In this document: positions 54,270 through 62,296 of the stretch, piece after piece
How positions within the stretch are numbered: position 1 is the stretch's first letter
Layout of the letters: the number at the start of each line of letters is the position of its first letter
Assembly: GCF_050433565.1 (NCBI RefSeq)
Contig: NZ_JBNPWZ010000006.1
Location: 158,557-222,556 of the forward strand
Reading direction: 5' to 3'
DNA length: 64,000 nucleotides
Source of the DNA: Ornithinibacillus bavariensis
GTDB taxonomy: Bacteria; Bacillota; Bacilli; Bacillales; Amphibacillaceae
Notes under the pieces: generated by a model
The model's database searches: none
Told to the model about the DNA's origin: nothing
What the model saw: only the letters and a program-made list of their open reading frames with translations
Translations under genes and position numbers: made by a program

Positions 54270-55145
54270 TCATTCGTAAGCTGTCACAATTACTCCACCC
54301 ATATTGTCACCTGAAATCACATATTCCTGATGTTTTGGTATATTAATGGTCATGTTTTCAGAAAGAGGATAATAAGAAATAGTATATTTTTTACCTTCGA
54401 CCTTAGCCGAAACCTTCTTTTTCTCCTTCAGGTAATCCAAATATTCTTCTAAAACAAAATTCTTTTCCTTCATAATTGCACTATGCGGCAATCCAACATA
54501 GCGGATATGCCATGGTTCGTATTGAATTCCTGTTATGTCCGATTTATTCTCTGGATAACGTAAAATGAATCCGTATTTCCAAGCATTTTCTTCTATCCAC
54601 TCTCCTTCAGGCGCTTTAGCCATCGCAGTTTGAGTGGTTCCTACATCAAGCGATAAACCCAAATTGTGTTCGCTATATCCGGCAGGTAAAGCAGTACCAG
54701 AACCCATTTTTTGATAAAGTTCCCTTTGCTCATCAAAGTTTCGGTAGCCACTAGTAATCCAGAAATTATGAACTCCTTCTTTTTCTGCTGCAGCAATCAT
54801 TTCCGAAAATTCATGTGCTATATCCTCTGACAAATAAGTATCGTTATATAGCACTCCGTATCCCTTTACCAATTCATTGTGCGTAGAAAGATTGACGACA
54901 TCTGATTTAATACCTTCTTGGCGAACAGGATATTCACTATTAACTAAAAGCAGATTTCCTTGATAGATTTGTTCCTCTGTAATCGTTATTGTTTGGATGT
55001 TATCCAATTCCTCTACTTTATCTTTTTCCTGTTGATCATATCCTCGTACTTCTACGTTTGGTATATCTACTTTTGTTTCAAAGTTATTTATGAAAACAAA
55101 ACATAAGCACACTAGTAATAAAATTAAAAATCCCCACTTCTTCAT
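54270..55145 (-). CDS. vanY: VanY-type D,D-carboxypeptidase
   Basis: The 291-residue M15B metallopeptidase has an N-terminal signal-anchor (about 3-20). The catalytic motifs are SGYRNFDEQ, SEHNLGLSLDVG (Zn-binding His and Asp) and EPWHIRYVG (catalytic Glu and third Zn ligand His). It trims the terminal D-Ala from pentapeptide precursors outside the membrane. It follows a VanS/VanR-like pair, but no vanH, ligase or vanX is present, so glycopeptide resistance is not implied. The enzyme more likely remodels the wall. Confidence 0.9.
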   Translation of the reverse strand: MKKWGFLILLLVCLCFVFINNFETKVDIPNVEVRGYDQQEKDKVEELDNIQTITITEEQIYQGNLLLVNSEYPVRQEGIKSDVVNLSTHNELVKGYGVLYNDTYLSEDIAHEFSEMIAAAEKEGVHNFWITSGYRNFDEQRELYQKMGSGTALPAGYSEHNLGLSLDVGTTQTAMAKAPEGEWIEENAWKYGFILRYPENKSDITGIQYEPWHIRYVGLPHSAIMKEKNFVLEEYLDYLKEKKKVSAKVEGKKYTISYYPLSENMTINIPKHQEYVISGDNMGGVIVTAYE

Positions 55146-55275
55146 TTTTCAGCTTCCTCCTAATTCTTCCTTGCTTAAAAGAATAGCCAAAACTTTTTAA
55201 AAAAAGAGTAGGGTAAATCTTAAATTTTTCTTAAATCCTGTATTTTAAGTTGTTCTATCTTCATTAATTCGTTAA

Positions 55276-56373
55276 TCATTTACTTTCCTTTGGTAATCGG
55301 ACTTCAAAAACTGTCTGTGTTACACTACTTTGAACAGTAATTGATCCGCTGTGTTGCTCCACAATATTCTTCGCAATGAACAATCCAAGACCAGTGCTAT
55401 TTTTGTTTTGAGTTCTTGCTTTGTCTCCAGTATAGAGCATATCAAAGATATGCGGGAGGTCCTCCGGAGGAATACGATCTCCATAATTCACAACTTGTAC
55501 AACAACTTCCTCCGACTCAATAAAGCCGTTAATGTCTACAAACTGACCGTCGTATCCATACCGAGTCGCATTGATCAACAGATTTTCAAACACACGTGCT
55601 AAAAGCTCTCCGTCACCGATAATAGGTAAGTCGGTAGTCAATTTCATTCGAACAATCAAATTATTTTTTGTGAAGACAGGATACAATTCTTCTTTCAATT
55701 GATTAAGGAGGTCTCTTAAATTAATATGCTTTTGTTCAATTGGCAACATGCCATAGTTCATTCTCGTTATTTCAAATAATTCATCAATTAGACTTTCTAA
55801 ACGTTGAGATTTAGTAAAAGCAATCGTTAAAAAATGTTTGACTTGATCTTTCGTCAAATTTTCATCATTAAGGATTAAATCTAAATAACCTAATACGGAG
55901 GTGAGCGGTGTACGCAGATCATGAGCTAAATTTACGACTAACTGATTTTTACTGCTTTCCGAGAATTCTCCTTTTTCAATGGCCTGTTTCAATATTTCAC
56001 TTGCCAAATTAATATCTTGGGCAATATCCCTAAATTCGTCATTTGAATCGATTTGAACACGGTGATTAAAATTTCCCTTCGCGAGATTATGAATTCCGTT
56101 TGAAATCTTATTAAAATAGGTCAAATAGCGCTTAGTGAGTAAAAAGAAAAACAATATCGAAAGTGGGATGAATATTAGTAAAAAAAAGTTAATGTCTCCA
56201 ATTTCTCTAATGATTTTGCGGAAATGGGCGAACGGACTTTCATAATCAACTATAGTGTAATAAAAAAATTGAAGAGTTTTATAAATGATAAACGTAATCG
56301 TACCCGACAGAAGCATACTTAAGCCAAATATTATAATCATTTTCGAACGAAAACTTCTTGAGAATTTAACCAT
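55276..56373 (-). CDS. VanS-like sensor histidine kinase
   Basis: The 365-residue kinase has two N-terminal membrane helices (about 12-35 and 55-78), a HAMP-like linker, the phosphorylated His in NLAHDLRTPLTSVLGYL, an N box (ENLLINATRYG) and G boxes (STGLGLFIAKN). Its start overlaps the regulator gene by 8 bases. The VanS_B-like order of two helices with a short outer loop fits direct sensing of a membrane or wall signal. Confidence 0.9.
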   Translation of the reverse strand: MVKFSRSFRSKMIIIFGLSMLLSGTITFIIYKTLQFFYYTIVDYESPFAHFRKIIREIGDINFFLLIFIPLSILFFFLLTKRYLTYFNKISNGIHNLAKGNFNHRVQIDSNDEFRDIAQDINLASEILKQAIEKGEFSESSKNQLVVNLAHDLRTPLTSVLGYLDLILNDENLTKDQVKHFLTIAFTKSQRLESLIDELFEITRMNYGMLPIEQKHINLRDLLNQLKEELYPVFTKNNLIVRMKLTTDLPIIGDGELLARVFENLLINATRYGYDGQFVDINGFIESEEVVVQVVNYGDRIPPEDLPHIFDMLYTGDKARTQNKNSTGLGLFIAKNIVEQHSGSITVQSSVTQTVFEVRLPKESK

Positions 56374-57061
56374 TGAATGTATACCCTACGCCCCACACAG
56401 TTTTAATCCATTTGTTTGTTCGTTTATCTTCTCTAAGCTTTTTCCTTATTGTACGAACATGGACCATAACGGTATTACCGCCCTCAAAGTATGCTTCGCC
56501 CCACACCTGCTGAAAAATATCTTCTACACTGTAAACCTTCTTTGGATGACTAGCCAGTAAATACAAAATATCAAACTCTTTTGGTGTTAGCTCAATGTTT
56601 TCCCCATATAGAGTAACCGTGCGTTGATCAAGGGAAATCACTAATCCACCAAATTCCAAGTTCGTTTTATTACTCTTTTGGGGATGATTCAGCTTTATAA
56701 AGCGTCGCAACTGAGCATTTACACGAGCAACCAATTCAATGGGAGTGAAAGGTTTCGTTATATAATCATCAGCTCCAATTACAAGCCCTTGTACTTTATC
56801 AAAATCAGAAGTTTTGGCACTTAAAAAAATGATAGGCATATTATGTTGTTCACGAACACGGCGAGTTACCTCATATCCATCCATTTCCGGCATCATAATA
56901 TCCAAAATCAGCAACTCAAATGCCTGATTCTCGACAACACGAACAGCCTCTTGTCCATCTGATACTTTAACAGCGTGGTATCCTTCTTTTTCCAAATGGA
57001 ATACAATCAAATTAGCAATTTCCTCATCATCTTCAGCAATTAATATCGAAATATCTCTCAT
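56366..57061 (-). CDS. VanR-like OmpR-family response regulator
   Basis: The 231-residue regulator has a receiver domain with the acidic pocket (IAEDDEE), phospho-Asp in LLILDIMMPEMDG and the Lys in ITKPF. A winged-helix DNA-binding domain follows (LTPKEFDILYLLASHPKKVYS...VMVHVRTIRKKL). It is the first gene of the regulator-kinase-carboxypeptidase operon and probably activates it. Confidence 0.92.
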   Translation of the reverse strand: MRDISILIAEDDEEIANLIVFHLEKEGYHAVKVSDGQEAVRVVENQAFELLILDIMMPEMDGYEVTRRVREQHNMPIIFLSAKTSDFDKVQGLVIGADDYITKPFTPIELVARVNAQLRRFIKLNHPQKSNKTNLEFGGLVISLDQRTVTLYGENIELTPKEFDILYLLASHPKKVYSVEDIFQQVWGEAYFEGGNTVMVHVRTIRKKLREDKRTNKWIKTVWGVGYTFNG

Positions 57062-57321
57062 CTTTCCACTCCTAAATCAAGTTAACATAGAGGTCTATCT
57101 TTTTTTATATTCAAAAATATGGTCTTATTGTTGTACTAAAAATAAACACAGCTCGTCAGCTAAATTTCCCGTTATCATAATTACATTTCTTCATAATATC
57201 ATTAAAAAATACCTTATTTTCCTTTAATGTGCTATTAGTTTAAGTAGATTTCTTCACAAACTCTCTTTTATTTTAACATAATATCTAAAAAAAACTGACA
57301 ACACCCTTTCTTGCAAACCAC

Positions 57322-57354
57322 CAAAAAGGGATAGAGTCTATTACTCCATCCCTT
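57322..57354 (-). terminator. terminator hairpin in the 57062-57860 gap
   Basis: On the minus strand AAGGGATGGAGT pairs with ACTCTATCCCTT (one mismatch), followed by five U. It could end transcription from the array to its right. Confidence 0.8.
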
Positions 57355-57409
57355 AAGATATTTATTAACTTTTTTGTAATTTACTAACTTTATTGTAAAT
57401 GTACGGATC

Positions 57410-57872
57410 ATAATGTTGAGGTACTTAATATTCTAATGTTATATGTGTTTTAACATAAATATCCAATTCTTAGCTCAAACAGTCCCTAGCCCCGATTATA
57501 TGTAAGATTTCCATTCACTCTATAGTAATACAAATAACCCTCTGTCCTCATTTAAGGGCAGAGGGTTAAAAAATGTTTTGATCCACTTTATTGAGATTTA
57601 CCAACTATTATGTTACTGAACATACTGTCCAAATACATTATAGTTCCTAATTTTTAAATGCAACTATAACAGGTGGTTTACGTATTTCAGTAAACTAAAT
57701 ACTTATATTATAGTTGGTAAATTGGGATGGATGGGAAAATAACAATTACATTATAGCCGGAAAGTATCTCCCACTATCTGTTAAAGAGTTCTATAAGTAA
57801 AAGTAATGGATCTCCACAGAGAAGTATACCTTTGTTCTTGTTGAACTAAGCGCCCCGTTACTAGAATAACTT
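57410..57872 (+). repeat. dispersed non-coding repeat, copy g
   Basis: It runs from GAGGTACTTAATATTC through AACATAAATATCCAATTC, an AGGGCAGAGGG hairpin region (57538-57567) and ATCCACTTTATTGAGATTTACC, then ATGTTACTGAACAT. The right palindrome unit (CTTGTTGAACTAAGCGCCCC, 57837-57872) contains the satA stop codon. Confidence 0.75.
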
Positions 57873-58403
57873 ATACCAATACAAAGTGGTTTCTATATTT
57901 GGATTATATGACTGTTTCAATGTGTCAACTCCACCTAGTATGAATCCTTGTTTCACATAAAACCTGCACGCTCCAAGATTATCATCTTGAGCCTCTAGAG
58001 ACATTCCGATAAGTTTTCTTTGTTTTGCCCACTCTTCCGCTTTAGTTAAGAGCAACTTCCCGATTCCATATCCTCTAAATTCTTTTTTTGTAGCGATATT
58101 TTCAATATAACAGAAGCGATTCCAATCCTTAATTATTCTAATTTGCCCAATGCAATTATTATTCTTATAAGCTAAAAATAGAGCTTTATCTTCACGGTTT
58201 ATATATCGGCTCCAATCAAGTTTATCATCTGGGAAACGAATTTCTTCAGTTTCATCAAATAGATTCTCTTCAAAAGACCATTTTCCTGATTGAAAACTGG
58301 GTACAACCTTACCAAACACTTTAAAATAATCATTTGTTTTATTGATGTCCTCAATTAATTCATCCTTTAATGGAGAAATTATTATTTCCTCTGCAATATT
58401 CAT
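57861..58403 (-). CDS. satA: streptothricin N-acetyltransferase-like GNAT (SatA)
   Basis: The 180-residue GNAT has the Bacillus SatA layout: N-terminal INKTNDYFKVFGKVVPSF, YINREDKALFLAYKNNNCIGQIRI, the acetyl-CoA loop EFRGYGIGKLLLTKAEEWAK and the late LEAQDDNLGACRFYVKQGF. Known relatives acetylate a lysine of streptothricin and give resistance. Its stop codon (TAG) lies inside a palindrome unit that follows it. It is the first gene (leftmost) of the small-gene array. Confidence 0.85.
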   Translation of the reverse strand: MNIAEEIIISPLKDELIEDINKTNDYFKVFGKVVPSFQSGKWSFEENLFDETEEIRFPDDKLDWSRYINREDKALFLAYKNNNCIGQIRIIKDWNRFCYIENIATKKEFRGYGIGKLLLTKAEEWAKQRKLIGMSLEAQDDNLGACRFYVKQGFILGGVDTLKQSYNPNIETTLYWYKLF

Positions 58404-58434
58404 TTTGACACCTCCCCATTCTGACTATTGTGTA

Positions 58435-59165
58435 TTATGCGGCTTCATTCAGCTTCCATAAATCTTGCATATGAGGAATATCCTTTAACATTTTTTCTTC
58501 ACTAAATTCAAATTGCTTTTTTCCAATGGCAAATAATATGCGAATTAACTTATTACATAAAGCAATTAGAGACTGCATCTTCTTCAATGGTTTATTATGC
58601 GTGTAAAGCTTTAAATGCAGAGTTATTTGCGATTAGAATCATACACACCCTAAACAATAGCGCTCGTAACTTTTTTCTACCTCTTTTAGTAATAGTAGTT
58701 TTTCCTTTTTGCTTTCCTGAAGTGTTTTCTTTCAGGCTTAATCCAGCAAACTTAATTAGTTGCCGTGGATGAGAGTATTCACTTAGATCACCAACTTCGG
58801 CAAAAAAGCCGGCAATTGTATCCTTCCAACACCTTTAATAGCCAACATTTGTTGGACACCAGGTATCTGGTCAATTAATGTATCAATTTTAGAATCCAGT
58901 TCTTCGAACTTAATTTGGATTAATTCATATTTATCAATTAATGTTTCAAGCTCCAATTTAGCCATACTTGCACCTTGTTTAAGTCCGATGGACTTACTGG
59001 CTGCTTGTTTTAACTCTTGTATTTTACTAAGTCCAACACTACGTTTTACAGCTTTTCTTAGATCAAATAATAATTCTTGATCGGAGAACTTTACTAATTC
59101 ATGTGGTAACGCGTAGAGCTTTAAAAACTGTAACGCTGCTTTTCCCTCCCACTTTCTGTAGATAT
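58435..59165 (-). pseudogene. IS110-family transposase relic
   Basis: Minus-strand fragments read LLFDLRKAVKRSVGLSKIQELKQAA, then IDQIPGVQQMLAIKGVG, and in another frame GFFAEVGDLSEYSHPRQLIKFAGL with KRGRKKLRALLFRVCMILIANN, and finally KKMQSLIALCNKLIRILFAIGKKQFEF. These are the coiled linker and C-terminal transposase_20 domain of IS110 elements. There are at least two frameshifts, and the N-terminal DEDD catalytic half is absent. No ends were identified. Confidence 0.9.
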
Positions 59166-59277
59166 ATTTGGGAGAATAAAAAAAGCCTATTTGTTTTAAT
59201 TAAACAATTAAACTCACTTTATTATAAATTCGGCTTGTTCAATTAAAGCACCCGTTTGTTTAATAAAGTCATCATAA

Positions 59278-59646
59278 CTATTGTGAAAATACCTCTATTT
59301 TATCGGTAAACAATACAGGTGGATCTGATTCTCCAACATCACTATAATAGCCAACAATTCGTTTGCCTATTTCTAAATCTAATTCTTCATATTCTTCTTG
59401 GTTGAGGTGGTAGAACACACCATCATTTTCTTGTGCAAGTTCAATTAGTTCCTCTCTTGTTTTACTCGAAATATCAATGTCTTCCACACTTGGCAAAGAT
59501 AATACGATGTACATTATTTCATCAAAAGTATCCTTCTCAATGTCAACAATGATACCTTCGTGTCTTTCTCCATAGGTATCATTCTCTTGCTGACTACAAG
59601 CTCCCAAATTCACAACAAGTAAAATTAATATTAATACCCTTTTCAA
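59278..59646 (-). CDS. DUF3221-like lipoprotein
   Basis: The protein has about 122 residues, with a signal peptide and lipobox ending LGAC, and a mature part starting HEGIIVDIEKDTFDEIMYI and ending FTDKIEVFSQ. This resembles small DUF3221 lipoproteins of bacilli. The TTG at 59646 follows TTTGGGGGTGC; the frame open upstream is unlikely to be used. A palindrome unit (59234-59268) begins 10 bases after its stop and two more (59704-59734, 59749-59783) lie before it. Confidence 0.7.
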   Translation of the reverse strand: MKRVLILILLVVNLGACSQQENDTYGERHEGIIVDIEKDTFDEIMYIVLSLPSVEDIDISSKTREELIELAQENDGVFYHLNQEEYEELDLEIGKRIVGYYSDVGESDPPVLFTDKIEVFSQ

Positions 59647-59795
59647 AAAAGCACCCCCAAATAATTTCTGCAAATAAACTCTTTGAACAAATAAATACTC
59701 CTTCTTCAAGGATTCTGCCCCAATAGTTTAATAACGGGTACATTATTCCTTCTTGTAGTAACGCACCCGTTACTTGAATAAGGTTTGTTCTTCCT

Positions 59796-60224
59796 TTATT
59801 CGTTAAATTCTTCATATGGGTTCGCATATAAATCTATATCAAATTCAGCTTCAATACTTGATGCAAAATTAATTACGTCTTTATCGAGATACAAAGCAGG
59901 GGTATGCCCCTCTTCCATAATGACTATAATAAAGAATTTACATTCAACAGAATAAGTCTTTTTTATCTCACTAATTATTGATACCTTATTTCGAAGTTTG
60001 GTTATAATTTGCTGTAATTGTTCATTTACATCAAGAGATTCTTGGTAGCCAGTATCTAAATCCCAAGAAGTCTCTTTTCTAAACTTAGTCGTTTAACGAT
60101 TAGGAATTATATCTCCTTTTCTATGAGTATCAGAAGGTGTAATCCCTAATTTTTCAGTCACATAATCTAAGGGAAATATATCACCAAGTATACTAAAGTA
60201 AACCTTTACCTTTGTTCCCCCCAT
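59796..60224 (-). pseudogene. DUF4279 protein interrupted by one in-frame stop
   Basis: From an ATG at 60224 behind GGAGGT the frame reads VKVYFSILGDIFPLDYVTEKLGITPSDTHRKGD, the usual DUF4279 opening. After IIPNR a TAA (60093-60095) breaks it. The same frame then continues TKFRKETSWDLDTGYQES to the natural end at 59796. Members are small cytoplasmic proteins of unknown function often found near toxin or immunity genes. Only this one base change separates it from an intact gene of about 142 residues. Confidence 0.8.
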
Positions 60225-60263
60225 AGTCATACCTCCGAAAATCTTGGTCCTCTAAAAAATATT

Positions 60264-60747
60264 CTTATTGTACTAACCTGCCCCGTTAGTTGAAGTACTT
60301 AATATTCAGAATCCTATATCTATTTTAACATAAATATCCAATTTTTAGTTTCATCAACAATTAACTCCTATAAATTTTAAGATAATAAATCACAACAAAG
60401 TAACCATATAAAAAAAACCTCTGTTCTTATTTTAGAACAGAGGGTTAAAAAATGTTGCTATCCACTTTATTGAAATTTACCAACTATAATGTTACTGGAC
60501 ATCACACAACAAGTGTTATAAGAAAAAATAGTTCTATACTAGAATGCGTTACTAGCGCACAAGACCGCTCCCAATCGAGAGCGATATCATAATAAAGTTA
60601 TATACTCTTTTGTCAGTTATTGGATTTCCCTTATATAGACATTAAAAAATGTTCTATACTATGCTACCTTTATTTACCAACCTTGTAATTTAAAATCGTA
60701 TTGTCTATATTGTCTTGTTAAACTAAAGCACCCGTTAGCACAATAAG
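60264..60747 (+). repeat. dispersed non-coding repeat, copy h (complete)
   Basis: The left unit (CTTATTGTACTAACCTGCCC, 60264-60300) and right unit (CTTGTTAAACTAAAGCACCC, 60714-60747) bound about 480 bases: the AACATAAATATCCAATTT core, AACCTCTGTTC hairpin (60417-60446), ATGTTACTGGACATCAC, then two similar blocks with AAAAATAGTTCTATACT and AAAAATGTTCTATACT. Confidence 0.85.
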
Positions 60748-60751
60748 AACA

Positions 60752-61225
60752 CTATTTATTTAACCTCAAATAAGAATTTGCTTCTTTTTTAATTCTTGAA
60801 ATAACATCCTCTTTATTAAAATCCAGAGGTAAATTATCATAATGAAGTCTATCAATCATCTCGCTAATTTCATACCATTCAAGTAAATCATCGGGATAAT
60901 TTAACTCTGTCCCAACAATTTCAAAAATCTTCTTAGCTAAATTAAACATTTCTGATTCGTTTGCTTGTAAAATTTTTCTTGCCAATAAACCAATATAGCC
61001 TTTAGCACTTGTCTCAAAGCTCGGCTCTAGTATTTTCAGCTCATTCAAAGCTCTTTTAAAATAATCCTCCACTTCAATTACATTATCACTGAATGAAAAT
61101 GAAGCAATTATATTTAAAGATGGAGTTGATACATTACTTTCTATTAAACCACATGACCATTTTACATAGTCCTCCGTAACAACAATTCCTTTTTGAATTT
61201 TATAGAATAAAGTATTAGTATCCAT
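60752..61225 (-). CDS. hypothetical protein, possibly DUF2247-like
   Basis: The 157-residue soluble acidic helical protein contains KIQKGIVVTEDYVKWSCGLIESN and FSDNVIEVEDYFKRALNEL. The layout recalls DUF2247 proteins, which occur near toxin/immunity loci, but I am not sure. A palindrome unit begins 4 bases after its stop and another lies about 25 bases before its start, so it sits as a cassette between two units. Confidence 0.6.
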   Translation of the reverse strand: MDTNTLFYKIQKGIVVTEDYVKWSCGLIESNVSTPSLNIIASFSFSDNVIEVEDYFKRALNELKILEPSFETSAKGYIGLLARKILQANESEMFNLAKKIFEIVGTELNYPDDLLEWYEISEMIDRLHYDNLPLDFNKEDVISRIKKEANSYLRLNK

Positions 61226-61286
61226 TTTTCAAACCACCTTAATTAAACTTGCCTTCTAGAAACGCACCCTTTAATTCAAGAAGCCT

Positions 61287-61766
61287 TTATAATAATGGAA
61301 GAATATCAGACAAATCGATAAATTCTAGTTCAGTTTCTGCTTCTGCTTTCGAACGATAAACGGTAATTTTATCATAGGGTTTCATGTTGTCTTGCCATAT
61401 TCCTATATTACTCAGAAAATCTTCTACGTTTTCAGAAATTATAAAGCACTCTAAATCCCTATTGATATAACAAATTGGTGTGTCATTTTCCGAATCACAC
61501 TGTTGATAAACAATTCCGACAAATCCTCCTTTACTATCTTTTGCCATAATATCTACATGTGGAACCGTAAAAAACTCTAAATGTGGAATATCATCGTCAA
61601 AGATAAATTGAATATCATAATCGTTAGCGTATGTTTGATACTCTTCATTTCTATCATGAACACCCATTGAATTAATGGTTGTTCCTGCTGATATAATCTC
61701 AGTATCTTCTAAATTAACACCTATGGCTCCAGAGAATGCTGTTCTATCTAGATAAATTTTTCGCAT
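61287..61766 (-). CDS. hypothetical protein of the small-gene array
   Basis: The 159-residue acidic soluble protein starts MRKIYLDRTAFSGAIGVNL and has YDIQFIFDDDIPHLEFFTVPHVDIMAKDS in the middle. No family recognised. Palindrome units lie 3 bases past its stop (61248-61284) and 55 bases before its start (61821-61857). The acidity and position would suit an immunity protein, but this is a guess. Confidence 0.6.
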   Translation of the reverse strand: MRKIYLDRTAFSGAIGVNLEDTEIISAGTTINSMGVHDRNEEYQTYANDYDIQFIFDDDIPHLEFFTVPHVDIMAKDSKGGFVGIVYQQCDSENDTPICYINRDLECFIISENVEDFLSNIGIWQDNMKPYDKITVYRSKAEAETELEFIDLSDILPLL

Positions 61767-61820
61767 ATTAATCCCCGTTTAATCTTATTTTAAAGTAAAT
61801 ACTCATTACTTTTGTTATTT

Positions 61821-62260
61821 CTTATTCAACTAAACTGCCCCGTTAGTTGAAGTACTTAATATTCTAAAAGTTATTTGTATTTTAACATAACTATTCAATC
61901 CCTTGCTCAAATAACCCGATAAAACTGTAAGATTTTCAATCACTCTTTAGTAATCACAAAAAAACCTCTGTCCCTTTTTAAGGGCAGAGGGTGAAAAAAT
62001 GTATTATCCACTTCATTGAAATTTACCAACTATAATGTTACTGGTGTTTCATAAAAAATAGTTCTATACTAAAATACGTTAGAACACACATAATGCCATT
62101 CCCATTTCAGAGCTATAACATAATAAAGTTATATACCCATTTTACAGTTTTTAGAATTACTTTATACAGGCATTAAAAAAATGTTCTATACACTGTTACT
62201 CTAATTTACCGAACTTGTAACAACTGCTTGTTCAACTAATGCAACCGATAGTGAAATAAC
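61821..62260 (+). repeat. dispersed non-coding repeat, copy i (complete)
   Basis: The left unit (CTTATTCAACTAAACTGCCC, 61821-61857) and right unit (CTTGTTCAACTAATGCAACC, 62227-62260) bound the same blocks as copy h in the same order: AACATAACTATTCAATCC, the AAGGGCAGAGG hairpin region, ATGTTACTGG, AAAAATAGTTCTATACT and AAAAATGTTCTATACAC. Confidence 0.85.
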
Positions 62261-62296
62261 ATTTTTAGAACTGCATTCTATGGGTGAATAATGTGT

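Noticed and set aside
54270..57061. Vancomycin resistance cluster
   Set aside because: Only regulator, kinase and carboxypeptidase are present; the essential dehydrogenase, ligase and dipeptidase genes are not in the window.
34590..62260. CRISPR array or integron for the repeats
   Set aside because: Repeats are separated by genes or long unrelated cores, not by uniform spacers, and no cas gene is present. The palindrome lacks a proper GTTRRRY/RYYYAAC attC core and no integrase is seen.
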